NCBI GenBank assembly: GCA_016719635.1 | Contig: JADJYT010000010.1 | Coordinates: forward strand, 11,784-75,783 | DNA: 64,000 nt | Direction of reading: 5' to 3' | Source of the DNA: Sphingobacteriales bacterium | Lineage (GTDB): Bacteria > Bacteroidota > Bacteroidia > Chitinophagales > JADIYW01 | Shown here: piece after piece, positions 1 to 8,314 of the stretch | Layout: each line of letters opens with the position of its first letter | Numbering within the stretch: the first letter of the stretch is position 1 | Translations under genes and position numbers: made by a program | Notes under the pieces: generated by a model | What the model saw: only the letters and a program-made list of their open reading frames with translations | Databases searched by the model: none | Told to the model about the DNA's origin: nothing

Positions 1-708
1 ACCATCCCGGAAGCTCGTTGCTTCTACGGATTTCAGATTGCCATGGAAAACATCCACTCTGAAACGTACTCCCTTTTAATAGATACCTATATTAAGAATG
101 ATGCGGAGAAGACAAAACTCTTCAACGCCATCGAAACACTGGACTGTGTAAAGAAAAAAGCCAACTGGGCTTTGAAGTGGATTGAAAGCGCCCCTTCTTT
201 CGCACACCGCCTCGTGGCCTTCTGCGCAGTAGAGGGAATTTTCTTCAGCGGCAGCTTCTGCTCCATCTTCTGGCTAAAGGAAAGAGGGCTTATGCCGGGC
301 CTGGGGCATTCCAACGAGCTCATCAGCCGCGACGAAGGCCTGCATTGCCAGTTCGCCTGCCTGTTATACTCCATGCTGGAAAATAAACTCAGCCAGGAAG
401 ACATCTACTCCATCATCTGCGATGCCGTAGAATGTGAAAAGGACTTTGTCAGAGACTCCATTCCGGTGGCGCTAATCGGCATGAACGCTGATTTAATGTG
501 TCAGTATATAGAATTTGTCGCTGACCGCTGGATACAATCCTTAGGTTATCCTAAAGTATATAACGCCACCAATCCGTTCCCGTTCATGGAATCCATTTCC
601 ATGGAAGGAAAAACAAACTTCTTTGAACGCAGAGTATCCGAATATAAGAAAGCAGGAGTGGGCATCAAGAAAGAAGAACAACAATTTGGCTTTACCTCCG
701 ATTTCTAA
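1..708 (+). CDS. nrdB: Ribonucleotide reductase class Ia, small (beta) subunit, 5' truncated by window edge
   Basis: Partial gene: the frame is open from base 1, so the start lies upstream. The product carries the di-iron/tyrosyl radical cofactor that activates the large subunit to convert ribonucleotides to deoxyribonucleotides. The visible part begins in the iron-binding helix (FYGFQ then ENIHSE, containing the conserved Glu and His iron ligands) and has the later E-x-x-F region and the C-terminal tail (ending FTSDF) that normally docks in the large subunit. Length of the visible part (235 codons) fits a family of about 320-350 residues lacking its first third. It is followed 85 bp downstream by the large subunit on the same strand, so the two are very likely cotranscribed. 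Confidence 0.96.
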   Translation, partial: TIPEARCFYGFQIAMENIHSETYSLLIDTYIKNDAEKTKLFNAIETLDCVKKKANWALKWIESAPSFAHRLVAFCAVEGIFFSGSFCSIFWLKERGLMPGLGHSNELISRDEGLHCQFACLLYSMLENKLSQEDIYSIICDAVECEKDFVRDSIPVALIGMNADLMCQYIEFVADRWIQSLGYPKVYNATNPFPFMESISMEGKTNFFERRVSEYKKAGVGIKKEEQQFGFTSDF

Positions 709-793
709 GTTGAACTGTAATTCCCGGAAAAGAGAAGATTTTTTTAAGTAATTAATCATTCCATTCTATTACCATAAATAAAAAGATAAGACT

Positions 794-3325
794 ATGTTCG
801 TAATTAAGCGCGATGGCAGAAAGGAACCTGTTCACTTTGACAAAATCACCGCACGCATCAACAAACTTTCATTCGGACTAAACTCCACCTTTGTCGTACC
901 ACACCGTGTGGCGCAAAATGTGATTCAGGGCCTGTATGACGGTGTCACCACCACCGAACTGGATGAACTGGCAGCACGTACCAGCGCCAGCATGACAGTC
1001 ATACACCCCGACTACGCGGTACTGGCAGCCCGCATCGCGGTATCCAACCTGCACAAAAACACCAAAAAGAATTTCTCCCGCATCGTGGAGGAATTGTACA
1101 ATTATATTGACCCGAAAACCAACAAACAGGCGCCGCTGATTGCCGATGATGTATTTGAAATCATAATGGCAAACAAAGACCGCCTGGATGCGGCCATCGT
1201 ACACCACCGTGACTACAATTACGATTATTTTGGATTCAAGACACTGGAAAAATCCTATCTGCTGAAGATGCACGGCAAAGTGGTGGAACGCCCGCAGCAC
1301 ATGCTGATGCGTGTTTCCGTAGGCATACACCGCGACGATATCGACGCGGCCATCGAAACCTACGACCTGATGTCGGAAAAATGGTTTACACATGCCACCC
1401 CTACTTTATACAATGCCGGTACACCGAAACCGCAGTTGTCTTCCTGCTTCCTGCTGACCATGAAAGACGACAGCATCAAAGGCATTTATGATACATTGAA
1501 AAACACCGCCGAAATATCCCAGTCAGCAGGTGGTATAGGGCTGAGCATCCATAATATCCGCGCCAAAGGCAGTTACATCAGAGGCACCGGCGGAGAAAGC
1601 AACGGCCTGATTCCGATGCTGCAGGTATTTAACTCGACGGCACGTTATGTGGACCAGGGCGGCGGAAAACGAAAAGGTGCTTTTGCCATCTACCTCGAAC
1701 CGTGGCATGCCGATGTGTTCGATTTCCTGGAGCTGAAAAAGAACCACGGGAAAGAAGAAATGCGCGCACGGGACCTGTTCTATGCGCTGTGGATTCCGGA
1801 TTTATTCATGAAACGCGTAAAAGAGAACGCAGACTGGTCGCTGATGTGCCCATACGAGTGCCCGGGATTGTGTGATACCTACGGAGAAGAATTCGAAGCG
1901 CTGTATACCAAATACGAAGCGGAAGGCAAAGCACGCAAAACCATCAAGGCGCAGGAACTGTGGTTCCATATCCTGGACAGCCAGACGGAAACAGGCACAC
2001 CATACATGCTGTATAAAGACCATGTCAACCGTAAATCCAACCAGAAGAACCTGGGTGTTATCCGTTCGAGCAATTTATGCACGGAAATCATGGAGTACAC
2101 CTCTGCCGATGAGATTGCGGTATGTAATCTCGCCTCCATCAACCTGACACGATTTGTCGACAGCGAGAAACTGACGTTTGACTTCCAGCGATTATACGAA
2201 ATCACTTACATCGTCACGAAGAACCTGAATAAGGTCATCGACATCAATTTCTATCCGGTAGAGGAAGCGAAAAACAGCAACATGCGCCACCGGCCGATCG
2301 GACTGGGCGTGCAGGGGCTGGCAGATGCCTTCATGTTGCTGCGACATCCGTTTGACAGCGAAGAGGCGGCAGTATTGAATAAGAATATTTTCGAGACCAT
2401 CTATTACGCAGCGCTGTGCGCGTCCAATGATCTGGCCAAGAAAGAAGGCCCTTACCAGAGCTTTAAAGGTTCACCCATTTCACAGGGCATCTTCCAGTTT
2501 GATATGTGGAAGGTAAACCCGACTGACCGCTGGGACTGGGACGGATTGCGTCAGGAAATCCTGCAACACGGCGTTCGCAACAGTTTGCTGGTAGCGCCGA
2601 TGCCGACCGCCTCCACTTCTCAGATTTTAGGCAATAACGAATGTTTCGAACCCTATACATCCAACCTGTATACCAGACGTGTATTGAGCGGTGAATTTAT
2701 GGTGGTGAACAAGCACTTATTGAAAGACCTGATTGAGATAGGTTTGTGGAGCGACGAAATGAAGAATGCGATTGTAGCCAACAAAGGTTCAATCCAGGCC
2801 ATCAACGGCATTCCGCAGGAAATAAAAGATTTATATAAAACAGCCTGGGAAATCAAACAACGGGTGATCATTGATATGGCGGCTGACCGCGGCGCCTTCA
2901 TCGACCAGAGCCAGAGTTTGAACCTGTTCATGGAAAGCCCGAACTACAAGACACTGACGTCCGCCCATTTTTATGCCTGGGAAAAAGGATTGAAAACAGG
3001 TATGTACTATCTGCGTTCCCGTCCTGCCATGGATCCGGTTCAATTTACCGTGGACATGGAGAAAGCCAAGAAAGCCACAGAAATCATTGCTAAAGACGGT
3101 CATTACCACCGTTCGGAAAAAGTAAGCGCCAGCGATGTCGCTCCAATTTATGAAAGTGTAGCCAATGCACAACAGGAAATGTTTACCATAGCGGAACCTG
3201 TTGTTATAGAAAAATCTATGGAAGAAAGAGCCGCAGAATTTGGCATGACCGTGGAAGAATTTGCGCAGGCCCAAAAGGTTTGTTCCTTAGAGAATCCCGG
3301 AGAATGTGAAATGTGCGGGAGCTAG
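794..3325 (+). CDS. nrdA: Ribonucleotide reductase class Ia, large (alpha) subunit
   Basis: 843 residues, catalytic subunit for de novo dNTP synthesis in the cytoplasm. An N-terminal ATP-cone (residues about 1-95, starting MFVIKRDGRKEPV) gives allosteric control by ATP/dATP. Catalytic residues are visible: the first redox Cys in LSSCFLL, the NLCTEI motif with the radical Cys and catalytic Glu, and the partner Cys in IAVCNLASINL. The C-terminus ends CEMCGS, the mobile CxxC that is re-reduced by thioredoxin/glutaredoxin. The ATG start fits the ATP-cone N-terminus. A strong hairpin terminator follows the stop, closing the nrdB-nrdA unit. Confidence 0.98.
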   Translation: MFVIKRDGRKEPVHFDKITARINKLSFGLNSTFVVPHRVAQNVIQGLYDGVTTTELDELAARTSASMTVIHPDYAVLAARIAVSNLHKNTKKNFSRIVEELYNYIDPKTNKQAPLIADDVFEIIMANKDRLDAAIVHHRDYNYDYFGFKTLEKSYLLKMHGKVVERPQHMLMRVSVGIHRDDIDAAIETYDLMSEKWFTHATPTLYNAGTPKPQLSSCFLLTMKDDSIKGIYDTLKNTAEISQSAGGIGLSIHNIRAKGSYIRGTGGESNGLIPMLQVFNSTARYVDQGGGKRKGAFAIYLEPWHADVFDFLELKKNHGKEEMRARDLFYALWIPDLFMKRVKENADWSLMCPYECPGLCDTYGEEFEALYTKYEAEGKARKTIKAQELWFHILDSQTETGTPYMLYKDHVNRKSNQKNLGVIRSSNLCTEIMEYTSADEIAVCNLASINLTRFVDSEKLTFDFQRLYEITYIVTKNLNKVIDINFYPVEEAKNSNMRHRPIGLGVQGLADAFMLLRHPFDSEEAAVLNKNIFETIYYAALCASNDLAKKEGPYQSFKGSPISQGIFQFDMWKVNPTDRWDWDGLRQEILQHGVRNSLLVAPMPTASTSQILGNNECFEPYTSNLYTRRVLSGEFMVVNKHLLKDLIEIGLWSDEMKNAIVANKGSIQAINGIPQEIKDLYKTAWEIKQRVIIDMAADRGAFIDQSQSLNLFMESPNYKTLTSAHFYAWEKGLKTGMYYLRSRPAMDPVQFTVDMEKAKKATEIIAKDGHYHRSEKVSASDVAPIYESVANAQQEMFTIAEPVVIEKSMEERAAEFGMTVEEFAQAQKVCSLENPGECEMCGS

Positions 3326-3350
3326 AAATTTTCCCTTACTAACTCAAAAA

Positions 3351-3379
3351 ATCCCGAATGAATTCATTCGGGATTTTTT
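3351..3379 (+). terminator. Rho-independent terminator after nrdA
   Basis: A near-perfect palindrome (ATCCCGAATG / CATTCGGGAT around a short AATT centre) is followed directly by a T-run. It lies 25 bases after the nrdA stop. Confidence 0.9.
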
Positions 3380-3431
3380 ATTTACCTGCAACAAAACTTT
3401 TGTTATCTTCAATCTGTAAATAGAATACTGT

Positions 3432-3989
3432 ATGGATTTTCTACAACAACCCTTCAGCTGGTATATCGCAGGACCGCTGATTGCCGTCAACCTGTTCCTG
3501 CTGATTTATTTCGGAAAAAGATTCGGAGTATCGACCGGCATGAAAACCACCTGTGCGGCCTTAGGTGCCGGCAAAAAAGTTCCGTTCTTTAATTATAACT
3601 GGAAAGAAGAAGCATGGCTGCTGATGTATCTTGCCGGAAGTATCATCGGCGGACTGATTGCCGTTGAATTTATGAACGCCGGCGCTCCCGTGGAAGTATC
3701 TGAAAAAACCGCAGCGGCATTGCAGGCATTGCATATCGAAGCCAATCGCTCCTTTGAACCCGCAGAAATCTTTGCGGTGCAGCAATTGCTGACATTCAGG
3801 GGCTGGGCAATCCTTTTAGGCGGCGGCATGCTGATTGGATTCGGCACGCGCTGGGCTAACGGCTGCACCTCCGGCCACGCCATTTCCGGACTGAGTGATT
3901 TTCAGCTTCCGTCCTTAGTGGCGGTTATCGGTTTCTTTATCGGCGGCCTGGCCATGACTCATTTTTTCATCCCCCTAATTTTCAAATAA
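3432..3989 (+). CDS. YeeE/YedE family sulfur transporter, first half
   Basis: 185-residue membrane protein with several hydrophobic helices. It carries the family signature NGCTSGHAISG (conserved Cys used in thiosulfate/sulfur-species passage in TsuA-like proteins) near residues 142-152. In the family a full transporter has two such halves; here the second half is a separate gene starting two bases after this stop. A rhodanese follows, which supports a role in import and handling of sulfane sulfur or thiosulfate. The substrate is inferred from the family, not shown by the sequence. Confidence 0.88.
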   Translation: MDFLQQPFSWYIAGPLIAVNLFLLIYFGKRFGVSTGMKTTCAALGAGKKVPFFNYNWKEEAWLLMYLAGSIIGGLIAVEFMNAGAPVEVSEKTAAALQALHIEANRSFEPAEIFAVQQLLTFRGWAILLGGGMLIGFGTRWANGCTSGHAISGLSDFQLPSLVAVIGFFIGGLAMTHFFIPLIFK

Positions 3990-3990
3990 C

Positions 3991-4404
3991 ATGCGCAATC
4001 TGAAATTCTTTCTGCTCGGTATCTTCTTCGGCATCGTATTGACAAAGGCGCAGGTCATTTCCTGGTTCCGCATCTATGAAATGTTCCGCTTTGAGTCCTT
4101 TCACATGTACGGCATCATCGGCAGTGCGGTCGTGCTGGGCGCGTTGATTATACAATACATCAAACGCAGTCATTTAAAGTCCGTCGACGGAATCCCCATC
4201 ACCATTGACCCGAAGCCAAAAACCTATAAGACCAGCATTTTCGGCGGCATCCTTTTCGGATTGGGGTGGGCACTGGTCGGCGCCTGCCCGGGACCCATTT
4301 ATATCCTCATCGGTGCGGGATTCTGGGTATTTACAGTGGTGCTTATCGGGGCACTGCTTGGCACCTTTCTCTATGGTGTTGTAAAAGAAAAACTACCTCA
4401 TTAA
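3991..4404 (+). CDS. YeeE/YedE family sulfur transporter, second half (DUF6691-type)
   Basis: 137 residues, about four predicted membrane helices. The motif GWALVGACPGPIYILIG (residues about 91-107) is the matching half-site of split YeeE/YedE transporters, with the conserved Cys in ACPGP. It starts one base after the stop codon of the first half, so the two are translationally linked and presumably form one channel. The first membrane segment is at the extreme N-terminus, as usual in these halves. Confidence 0.87.
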   Translation: MRNLKFFLLGIFFGIVLTKAQVISWFRIYEMFRFESFHMYGIIGSAVVLGALIIQYIKRSHLKSVDGIPITIDPKPKTYKTSIFGGILFGLGWALVGACPGPIYILIGAGFWVFTVVLIGALLGTFLYGVVKEKLPH

Positions 4405-4491
4405 GTCTGCCGATTATTACGAAAAATGAATTAATATTGCATTGCATATAAATCTGAAATCATCATTCTACCATCTAAAATCAATTTAAAT

Positions 4492-4812
4492 ATGGCATAT
4501 CAGGATTTAGGACCTAAAGAATTTCTAGCCGCTTATAACAGCAGCGACAATGCAATACTGATAGATGTACGGACAGCTGCAGAAATTGCGGATGGCAGCA
4601 TCGACGGACATATCGCCATTGACATTCAACGCCCCGGATTTACGGAAAAAGTGGCGGAACTCCCGAAGGACAAAGCCTATTTCATTTATTGCCGAAGCGG
4701 CAACCGAAGCGGGCAAGCCTGCCGGTATATGGCCACACAGGGCTTTGAACAATTATACAACATGAAAGGCGGCATGCTGGAATTGGCGGAAACGGATTTT
4801 GGGGATGCCTGA
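4492..4812 (+). CDS. Rhodanese-like sulfurtransferase, single domain
   Basis: 106-residue rhodanese domain. The active-site loop reads CRSGNRSG with the catalytic Cys preceded by the beta-strand AYFIY; the N-terminal DVRTAAE strand-loop is the usual ILIDVR signature. Such short cytoplasmic rhodaneses carry persulfide sulfur. It lies 87 bp after the two YeeE/YedE halves and probably accepts sulfur from the species they import. Its last codons overlap the start of the following acetyltransferase gene. Confidence 0.92.
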   Translation: MAYQDLGPKEFLAAYNSSDNAILIDVRTAAEIADGSIDGHIAIDIQRPGFTEKVAELPKDKAYFIYCRSGNRSGQACRYMATQGFEQLYNMKGGMLELAETDFGDA

Positions 4813-5395
4813 TTTCGACTTCCACCAAAATCTGCTGCTGGAAGATAGCCGTGTCCTGCTGCGCCCACTGGTGCGGGAAGATGATGATGTGTTGGCGCCC
4901 ATCGCACTGGCAGATAAGGACATCATCCGGTTTTCTCCCCGTCAGATACACACCCCTGAATTGCTGCAGCAGTATATACAGGATGCCCTGCATGGGAAGG
5001 CAAGCGCTGTTCGTTACCCGTTTATCATCTTTGACAAGAGCACACAGGAATATGCCGGCTCCACCAGTATCTGTGCGGTTTCCAATTTTGACAAACGGCT
5101 GGAAATCGGTTATACCTGGTATGGCAAAAAATTCCAGCGTACCGGATTAAACCGGCATTGCAAATGGCTGTTGCTGAATTATGCATTTGATACCCTGCAA
5201 TTTGAACGGGTGGAATTCAAGATAGATGAGCGGAATACCATTTCCCAGACGGCAGTGCACCGATTAGGCGCCACCAAAGAAGGCATACTGCGCAGCCATA
5301 CCGTGATGAGCGATGATTTCCGCAGAAATACGGTCTATTTTTCGATACTGAAACACGAATGGGAGCAGCTAAAACCCAATTTTCCGCTTTATTAA
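4805..5395 (+). CDS. GNAT family N-acetyltransferase (RimJ/RimL-like)
   Basis: About 196 residues. The acetyl-CoA-binding segment (GKKFQRTGLNRHCKWLLLNYAF) and the following VEFKIDERNTISQTAVHRLGA block are typical of RimJ/RimL-like acetyltransferases acting on small molecules or protein N-termini. The ATG at 4805 overlaps the rhodanese stop (TGA at 4810-4812), so I prefer it over the TTG two codons earlier. The substrate cannot be told from sequence. Last gene of the sulfur cluster before an AT-rich non-coding stretch. Confidence 0.85.
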   Translation: MPDFDFHQNLLLEDSRVLLRPLVREDDDVLAPIALADKDIIRFSPRQIHTPELLQQYIQDALHGKASAVRYPFIIFDKSTQEYAGSTSICAVSNFDKRLEIGYTWYGKKFQRTGLNRHCKWLLLNYAFDTLQFERVEFKIDERNTISQTAVHRLGATKEGILRSHTVMSDDFRRNTVYFSILKHEWEQLKPNFPLY

Positions 5396-5516
5396 GCCCC
5401 CACCCGCTGTAAATCTATTAAAAAACGAGGGTTTTACGGTGTGATAATTTCTATTTTACCAATAAAAAGGATAATAATTAACGATAATTCATTTTTTAGT
5501 TTAATTTATTGTATTA

Positions 5517-5548
5517 TTTGCATAGAATCATACATTTTATTAAATTTG
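5517..5548 (+). promoter_or_regulatory. Consensus Bacteroidota promoter driving the 5585-5741 RNA
   Basis: A -33 element TTTG (5517-5520) and a -7 element TAAATTTG (5541-5548, perfect TAnnTTTG) are separated by 20 bases, the expected spacing for the Bacteroidota housekeeping sigma factor. Transcription should start near 5555, about 30 bases before the tRNA-like RNA. No protein gene starts within 500 bases downstream. Confidence 0.75.
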
Positions 5549-5584
5549 TATTCGAAAGTTCTTTAAACAAACGATACTTAAAAT

Positions 5585-5741
5585 TGTGAGGTGATGAAAT
5601 TTGGCAGCCATGCCCTCTTGTCTCGGGGGTGGGGAGTTCGAAATAAAGACAGGGTAGAGCACTTTAATGTGCAGGGGTTGACCACCAACTTTTTGTCCTG
5701 TTCCTAATCGCCTTGTGTAGGTTCGAGTCCTACCTTCACAG
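5585..5741 (+). ncRNA. tRNA-like RNA with an 87-nt inserted domain in the variable region
   Basis: The ends fold as a tRNA. A 7-bp acceptor stem (TGTGAGG 5585-5591 with CTTCACA 5734-5740, one G-T pair) is followed by TG at positions 8-9 and a 3-bp D stem with a GG-containing D loop. A 5-bp anticodon-type stem (CCCTC/GGGGG) closes the 7-nt loop TTGTCTC. A perfect 5-bp T stem with loop TTCGAGT (5717-5733) and discriminator G complete it; CCA is not encoded. Between anticodon and T arms lie 87 nt instead of 4-24. These can fold as a three-way junction: GACAGGG with TCCTGTT, enclosing hairpins GCAC/GTGC and GGTTG/CAACT. The loop would read GTC (Asp) but has a pyrimidine 3' of the triplet, which is abnormal for a decoding tRNA, while the D arm looks Leu-like. 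A promoter and a terminator bracket it. It is either a mosaic pseudo-tRNA or a structured regulatory RNA. Confidence 0.6.
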
Positions 5742-5748
5742 CAACTGA

Positions 5749-5778
5749 AATCCGAATCCATGAGGTTCGGATTTTTTT
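5749..5778 (+). terminator. Rho-independent terminator of the tRNA-like RNA
   Basis: The stem AATCCGAA/TTCGGATT is followed by a run of seven T, starting 8 bases after the tRNA-like 3' end. Confidence 0.85.
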
Positions 5779-5779
5779 A

Positions 5780-6054
5780 TTTTGGTTTTTTGGGAAATGC
5801 CGTTGTAGGCAGCCGGATTAACTTATCCCATCTTTTATCATCTATTACTCTCCTATCGTTCATCGACAATGATGGCTAATGAATGCGGGATGTTTATTTA
5901 TTTGTGGTCTTTGCGAGATGTTAAACCAGTGTGGGGTTTTTACACTCTCTATTGGTCAGGCGGTCAATGATTCAATAATCTAAAAATGTTATCTCAAACT
6001 ACTTATATTTACTATTTTCAACCATTATTTTTAGATGCAAATCATGAAAAACCG
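5780..6054. other. Non-coding stretch before the K+ channel gene
   Basis: No open frame with recognisable coding character. It contains two small hairpins (AGTGT...ACACT near 5931-5950 and ATTGG...TCAAT near 5951-5967). I see no further RNA gene or clear promoter. Confidence 0.5.
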
Positions 6055-6717
6055 ATGAAAAATCAATCAGACTTACAAGAAGAAAAAACTATTGGTGCCT
6101 TGAATATAGTTGTCATTGTATTGTCCATCTATGTTTTACTCGCATTGTTAGTTGATACATTCTTTAAACTACCTACTGAAACATCAAGGCTCCTCGACCA
6201 AGTTGATAATGCAATCTGCATTTTCTTCTTATTAGAATTTCTTATTCGATTTATTAAGGCACAAAAAAAGTTGGTATTTATGAAATGGGGATGGATTGAT
6301 CTTATTTCAAGTATTCCAACTTTTAATTTTTTAAGGGCTGGCAGAGCATTGAGACTAATAAGACTATTGAGAATATTAAGAGCATTTCGCTCAACCAAAC
6401 ATTTAGTAAGTCATATTTACCGAAATAGACCACAGGGTGCTTTTACAACTGTATCAGTTATTGCTATTCTAATGGTTATTTTTTCTGCAATAGCTATATT
6501 ACAAGTTGAAACTGATCCGAACAGTAACATTAAAACAGCTGAAGATGCATTGTGGTGGGCATATGTTATTGTTACAACAGTCGGTTACGGAGATAGGTTT
6601 CCAGTAACAACAGAAGGAAGAATAATTGGTGCCTTACTAATGACAGTTGGTGTTGGTTTATTTGGAACATTTTCTGGCTTTGTTGCATCTTGGTTTTTAT
6701 CCAATAAAGAACAGTAA
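6055..6717 (+). CDS. Voltage-gated-type potassium channel
   Basis: About 220 residues from the ATG at 6055 (an in-frame ATG at 5986 would add 23 poorly conserved residues). It has the six-helix ion-channel layout: S1 near the start, an S4-like helix with regularly spaced arginines (RALRLIRLLRILRAFR) and a pore loop with the K+ selectivity filter TTVGYGD, followed by the S6 helix. There is no C-terminal RCK/TrkA nucleotide domain. It conducts K+ across the inner membrane, gated by voltage or stretch. It sits in an AT-rich insert with no related neighbours. Confidence 0.9.
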   Translation: MKNQSDLQEEKTIGALNIVVIVLSIYVLLALLVDTFFKLPTETSRLLDQVDNAICIFFLLEFLIRFIKAQKKLVFMKWGWIDLISSIPTFNFLRAGRALRLIRLLRILRAFRSTKHLVSHIYRNRPQGAFTTVSVIAILMVIFSAIAILQVETDPNSNIKTAEDALWWAYVIVTTVGYGDRFPVTTEGRIIGALLMTVGVGLFGTFSGFVASWFLSNKEQ

Positions 6718-6727
6718 AACACTCCTA

Positions 6728-7540
6728 ATGAATTCAGAAGAAATAGATGGGTTAAAACTGATTATTGAATTATCTCGTAAGGGAGTTATAAAAATAACCT
6801 CTGAAGAAATAGACTTTTTAGAGAATATCGTCAAAAGAGGGACAATGCCAACCTTAGATGATTCTAACTATAATAAGTTCAATGAAATTATTGATAAGGT
6901 TTACAACAAAATGGATCATGAGCAAGCAAATAGAAATAAACAAAGATTAAGTAAAATAGATAATCTGCACACAAAAAAATTCAAACAGTTTCTAATTAAT
7001 AAAGTATTAAATGACCTACTGTTACTCAATACTGATGAAAACGTAATAAATACAATAAAAGAAATATCAGAAAAGAGTGATTTTTTCTCCTTAGATTTAA
7101 CTTCAGCCATTAAGTTAGTTAAACAAAACCTCAATAAAGATATTACATTAAAGAAAGAGGAACTTAAATTATTAATATCCGATTGTTTAAGTCAATATGA
7201 CGGAGCAATGAATGATGCCACCAGACAGGCTTTTGAATTTAATGATCTGTTATATATCGGAAATACCTGTGCAGATTCACGACCAATTTGTACTCATATA
7301 AAAGAAACTTATAATGGAAGGCTTACACTTAATCAATTAGAATCTATCTTAAATGAATACTGTCCTAACGGTATCCCTAGTGAAGAAATGATTACATACC
7401 AGACTATTAATGGAATTCAACGGACTTCAACAAAAGGAAGTGGGATGATTATTGGTACTACCGTCGAAAATTTTAGTCAGTTCCGAGGCGGGAAAGGATG
7501 CAGACATACGGCTATCTGGACTAAACATCGTAATTCTTAA
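6728..7540 (+). CDS. Orphan protein with a MuF/SPP1-gp7-like (phage minor head) C-terminal domain
   Basis: About 270 residues from ATG 6728, 10 bp after the channel gene. The N-terminal two thirds are charged, helical and unrecognised. The C-terminal ~110 residues resemble the end of phage head-morphogenesis proteins: an aromatic-rich helix (AFEFNDLLYIGN), then the CADSRPIC pair of Cys around D-x-R, and finally FRGGKGCRHTAIW. The D-S-R-x-x-C ... G-x-x-C-R-H pattern is the conserved metal- or disulfide-forming core of that domain. No portal, capsid or terminase genes are nearby, so it is either a prophage relic or an effector-type use of the domain. Assignment rests on motif memory only. Confidence 0.45.
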   Translation: MNSEEIDGLKLIIELSRKGVIKITSEEIDFLENIVKRGTMPTLDDSNYNKFNEIIDKVYNKMDHEQANRNKQRLSKIDNLHTKKFKQFLINKVLNDLLLLNTDENVINTIKEISEKSDFFSLDLTSAIKLVKQNLNKDITLKKEELKLLISDCLSQYDGAMNDATRQAFEFNDLLYIGNTCADSRPICTHIKETYNGRLTLNQLESILNEYCPNGIPSEEMITYQTINGIQRTSTKGSGMIIGTTVENFSQFRGGKGCRHTAIWTKHRNS

Positions 7541-7682
7541 CCTACATTGGTTGCCATACGACCCTCTAATCATTTATATCTACTCTTTCTATCAGTATAG
7601 AGATTAAAGATTGTAAGAACAGAAAGGGAAAAATCATAATTACAAATTAAATTAATAGTATACTTTTACAAAAAATAGTTTT

Positions 7683-8165
7683 ATGATCTCACCCAAAATG
7701 AAAACAATCCTTGAGTTTATAAACAACAAGAACCCAGAAGGATTTCTATGCTACGACTTTCAGTATTATTTAAAATACTTTGAATATGATTATTATCATC
7801 TAATTAGGCACCTTAATGACAAATCAAACAGGATGCAAATATGCTGGAATCAGTATATAAAGAGGACATACATGGATAAAAATGATGACCTGTATTTTCA
7901 AATTCAAGAATACAAGAAAGGGAAATCGCTTGATGACAGAATAAATTATGAAATAGGTGACAAAATTTATTTATTTTTAGAAGATGATGTCAAAAAATTC
8001 ATTGAATTAAAATACCCAAGAATTATCTCTATAAAACAACAACTAAAAAGGAGAGCAGACAGTGTGTATCAAAAGATAAAAAGCAATATAAAAATGATTG
8101 CAGCTACTATTACAATCGCTTACTACATACACAAATTCATTTTACTTTTCATTCACCCTTTTTAG
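7683..8165 (+). CDS. Hypothetical protein with C-terminal membrane segment
   Basis: 160 residues, very rich in Lys, Ile, Tyr and Asp, AT-rich codons. No known domain recognised. Residues about 134-158 (MIAATITIAYYIHKFILLFI) form a plausible single membrane anchor at the C-terminus; the rest is cytoplasmic-looking. It is separated from the MuF-like gene by 142 bp and is the last gene of the AT-rich insert. The coding call rests on a good start and codon pattern. Confidence 0.6.
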   Translation: MISPKMKTILEFINNKNPEGFLCYDFQYYLKYFEYDYYHLIRHLNDKSNRMQICWNQYIKRTYMDKNDDLYFQIQEYKKGKSLDDRINYEIGDKIYLFLEDDVKKFIELKYPRIISIKQQLKRRADSVYQKIKSNIKMIAATITIAYYIHKFILLFIHPF

Positions 8166-8205
8166 TCTGGCAAACGTTGGCAGGGTTTCATAAAATAATA
8201 GCAAT

Positions 8206-8236
8206 ATTTCTCCTCGTTCCTCGTCGAAATGACAGG
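8206..8236. repeat. REP-like intergenic element (ATTTCTC...CGAAATGACAG)
   Basis: The sequence ATTTCTC, 11-15 variable bases, then TCGAAATGACAG matches the element at 12441-12466 in this window. Elements of this form are scattered through many Bacteroidota genomes. It lies just outside the DUF1003 gene. Confidence 0.55.
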
Positions 8237-8314
8237 ATGCAAAAGAGAGCGGATTGTGTTCCTGACGTCTTTGTGTAAAATAAATACAATGTATAAAACC
8301 CGATTTTTACACTT

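Noticed and set aside
5585..5741. Calling the RNA at 5585-5741 a tmRNA or tRNA-Sec
   Set aside because: It is far shorter than tmRNA, has a full 5-bp anticodon-type stem and no tag frame. tRNA-Sec would need a long acceptor and D stem and a TCA anticodon.
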